Positions 4,946-5,331 of a stretch of 5,331 nt of DNA are shown here, piece by piece (the first letter of the stretch is position 1; each line of letters starts with the position of its first letter). This DNA comes from Acidobacteriota bacterium (GTDB lineage Bacteria > Acidobacteriota > Vicinamibacteria > Vicinamibacterales > 2-12-FULL-66-21): positions 1-5,331 of the forward strand of contig JACDBQ010000194.1 of NCBI GenBank assembly GCA_013694845.1. The letters are read 5' to 3'. Under the pieces are notes generated by a model. The model ran no database searches, was not told where the DNA came from, and saw nothing but the letters and a program-made list of their open reading frames with translations. The position numbers were made by a program, and so were the translations under genes.

Positions 4946-5331
4946 ATGATCCTGGCTCGACTGATCCCTGACGTGTGGCAGGACCTCCGATATGGCGCGC
5001 GCGTACTGATCCGGAACCCGCTGTTCTCCGCCGTGGCCATCGCCTCGCTCGCGCTTGGCATCGGGGGCACGACACGGTGTTCACGGTGATGAATGCCGTT
5101 CTCCTCAGGACACTGCCGGTGGCAGAACCCGATCAGCTCTTCGCCGTGAACAAGGTCCTCAGTCCCGATCGGCAGTCGAGCCAGTACTCATGGCCTGCCT
5201 TCGAAGACGCCCGCAAGACGGTCGCCGGACGGACAGAGCTCTGCGCGTTCACGACCGCGACCGGTATGCAGATCCATTCCTGACGCAGGCGCCAGGTCAC
5301 CGGCGGAACGGGGCATGGTCCAGCTCGTGTC
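4946..5331 (+). CDS. ADOP/MacB-family FtsX-type ABC transporter permease, N-terminus, two frameshifts; continues beyond the window
   Basis: From ATG 4946 the frame reads MILARLIPDVWQDLRYGARV, LIRNPLFSAVAIASLALGIG, then GTT. This is the standard ADOP start: a short lead, DLRYGxRxLxRxP, and the first membrane helix ending ALGIGxxT. It runs into TGA at about 5087, but another frame resumes exactly: TVFTVMNAVLLRTLPVAEPD and QLFAVNKVLSPD, WPAFEDARKTVAGRTELCAF, ending MQIHS at TGA 5281-5283. Then the original frame returns with AGARSPAERGMVQLV up to the edge. One missing base after 5073 (ACG-AC[N]-ACG) and one extra base within 5281-5284 make it continuous. The family protein is 800 or more residues, with MacB_PCD domains and FtsX helices, in the inner membrane, typically a putative efflux or lipoprotein-type exporter. 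The start is chosen by family pattern; no Shine-Dalgarno is seen and the frame is open upstream to 4664. It could be a live gene with sequencing indels or a pseudogene. Confidence 0.88.

Noticed and set aside
1..5331. tRNA, rRNA, CRISPR array, transposase or integrase
   Set aside because: I scanned both strands for cloverleaf T-arm motifs, regularly spaced repeats and DDE or tyrosine-recombinase motifs and saw none.

Overview
High-GC bacterial DNA, most consistent with a soil-type Acidobacteriota (Vicinamibacteria-like) genome. This is an inference from gene content only: ADOP/MacB-type FtsX permeases, an S41 (IRBP-like) peptidase, tandem PQQ-like beta-propeller proteins and an RHS fragment, all GC-rich. 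No rRNA or other phylogenetic marker is present.

Layout. (1) 1-533, minus strand: the N-terminal 177 codons of an extended-SDR NAD-dependent sugar epimerase, running off the left edge. (2) 534-833: non-coding, with a 13-bp direct repeat flanking a 'CCACGGATGAAC'-type dispersed repeat. (3) 834-1037, minus: an isolated remnant of an RHS/YD-repeat protein. (4) 1142-1452, plus: the C-terminal remnant of an ADOP-family permease with a frameshift. (5) 1453-1727: a structured intergenic region. It holds a strong intrinsic terminator facing the minus strand, a minus-strand perfect Shine-Dalgarno with a 9-codon ORF, a plus-strand hairpin followed by T7, and a possible promoter for the next gene. (6) 1728-2820, plus: an exported S41-family peptidase split by one frameshift. 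(7) 2821-3010: non-coding, with small repeats, a hairpin and the decayed 5' end of the next gene. (8) 3011-4138 and 4138-4820, plus: two tandem paralogous PQQ-like beta-propeller proteins whose junction is TAATG. The first lacks its signal peptide. The second keeps signal-peptide and N-terminal sequence in three frames but lacks about two blades internally and its C-terminus. (9) 4946-5331, plus: the N-terminus of a second ADOP-family permease with two frameshifts, running off the right edge.

The dominant theme is damage. Six single-base frame disruptions interrupt otherwise well-conserved family sequence in four genes, alongside true truncations (RHS, first permease, second propeller). The single-base events could be assembly or base-calling errors; the missing domains cannot. 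I see no clear undescribed system. The least explained element is the minus-strand mini-unit at about 1475-1630 (hairpin, perfect SD, tiny ORF, terminator), a candidate small RNA or leader/short-peptide gene.

Functionally the intact parts point to cell-envelope work: sugar-nucleotide metabolism, a secreted protease, periplasmic propeller proteins and MacB-like permeases. No operon is demonstrated beyond the propeller pair.
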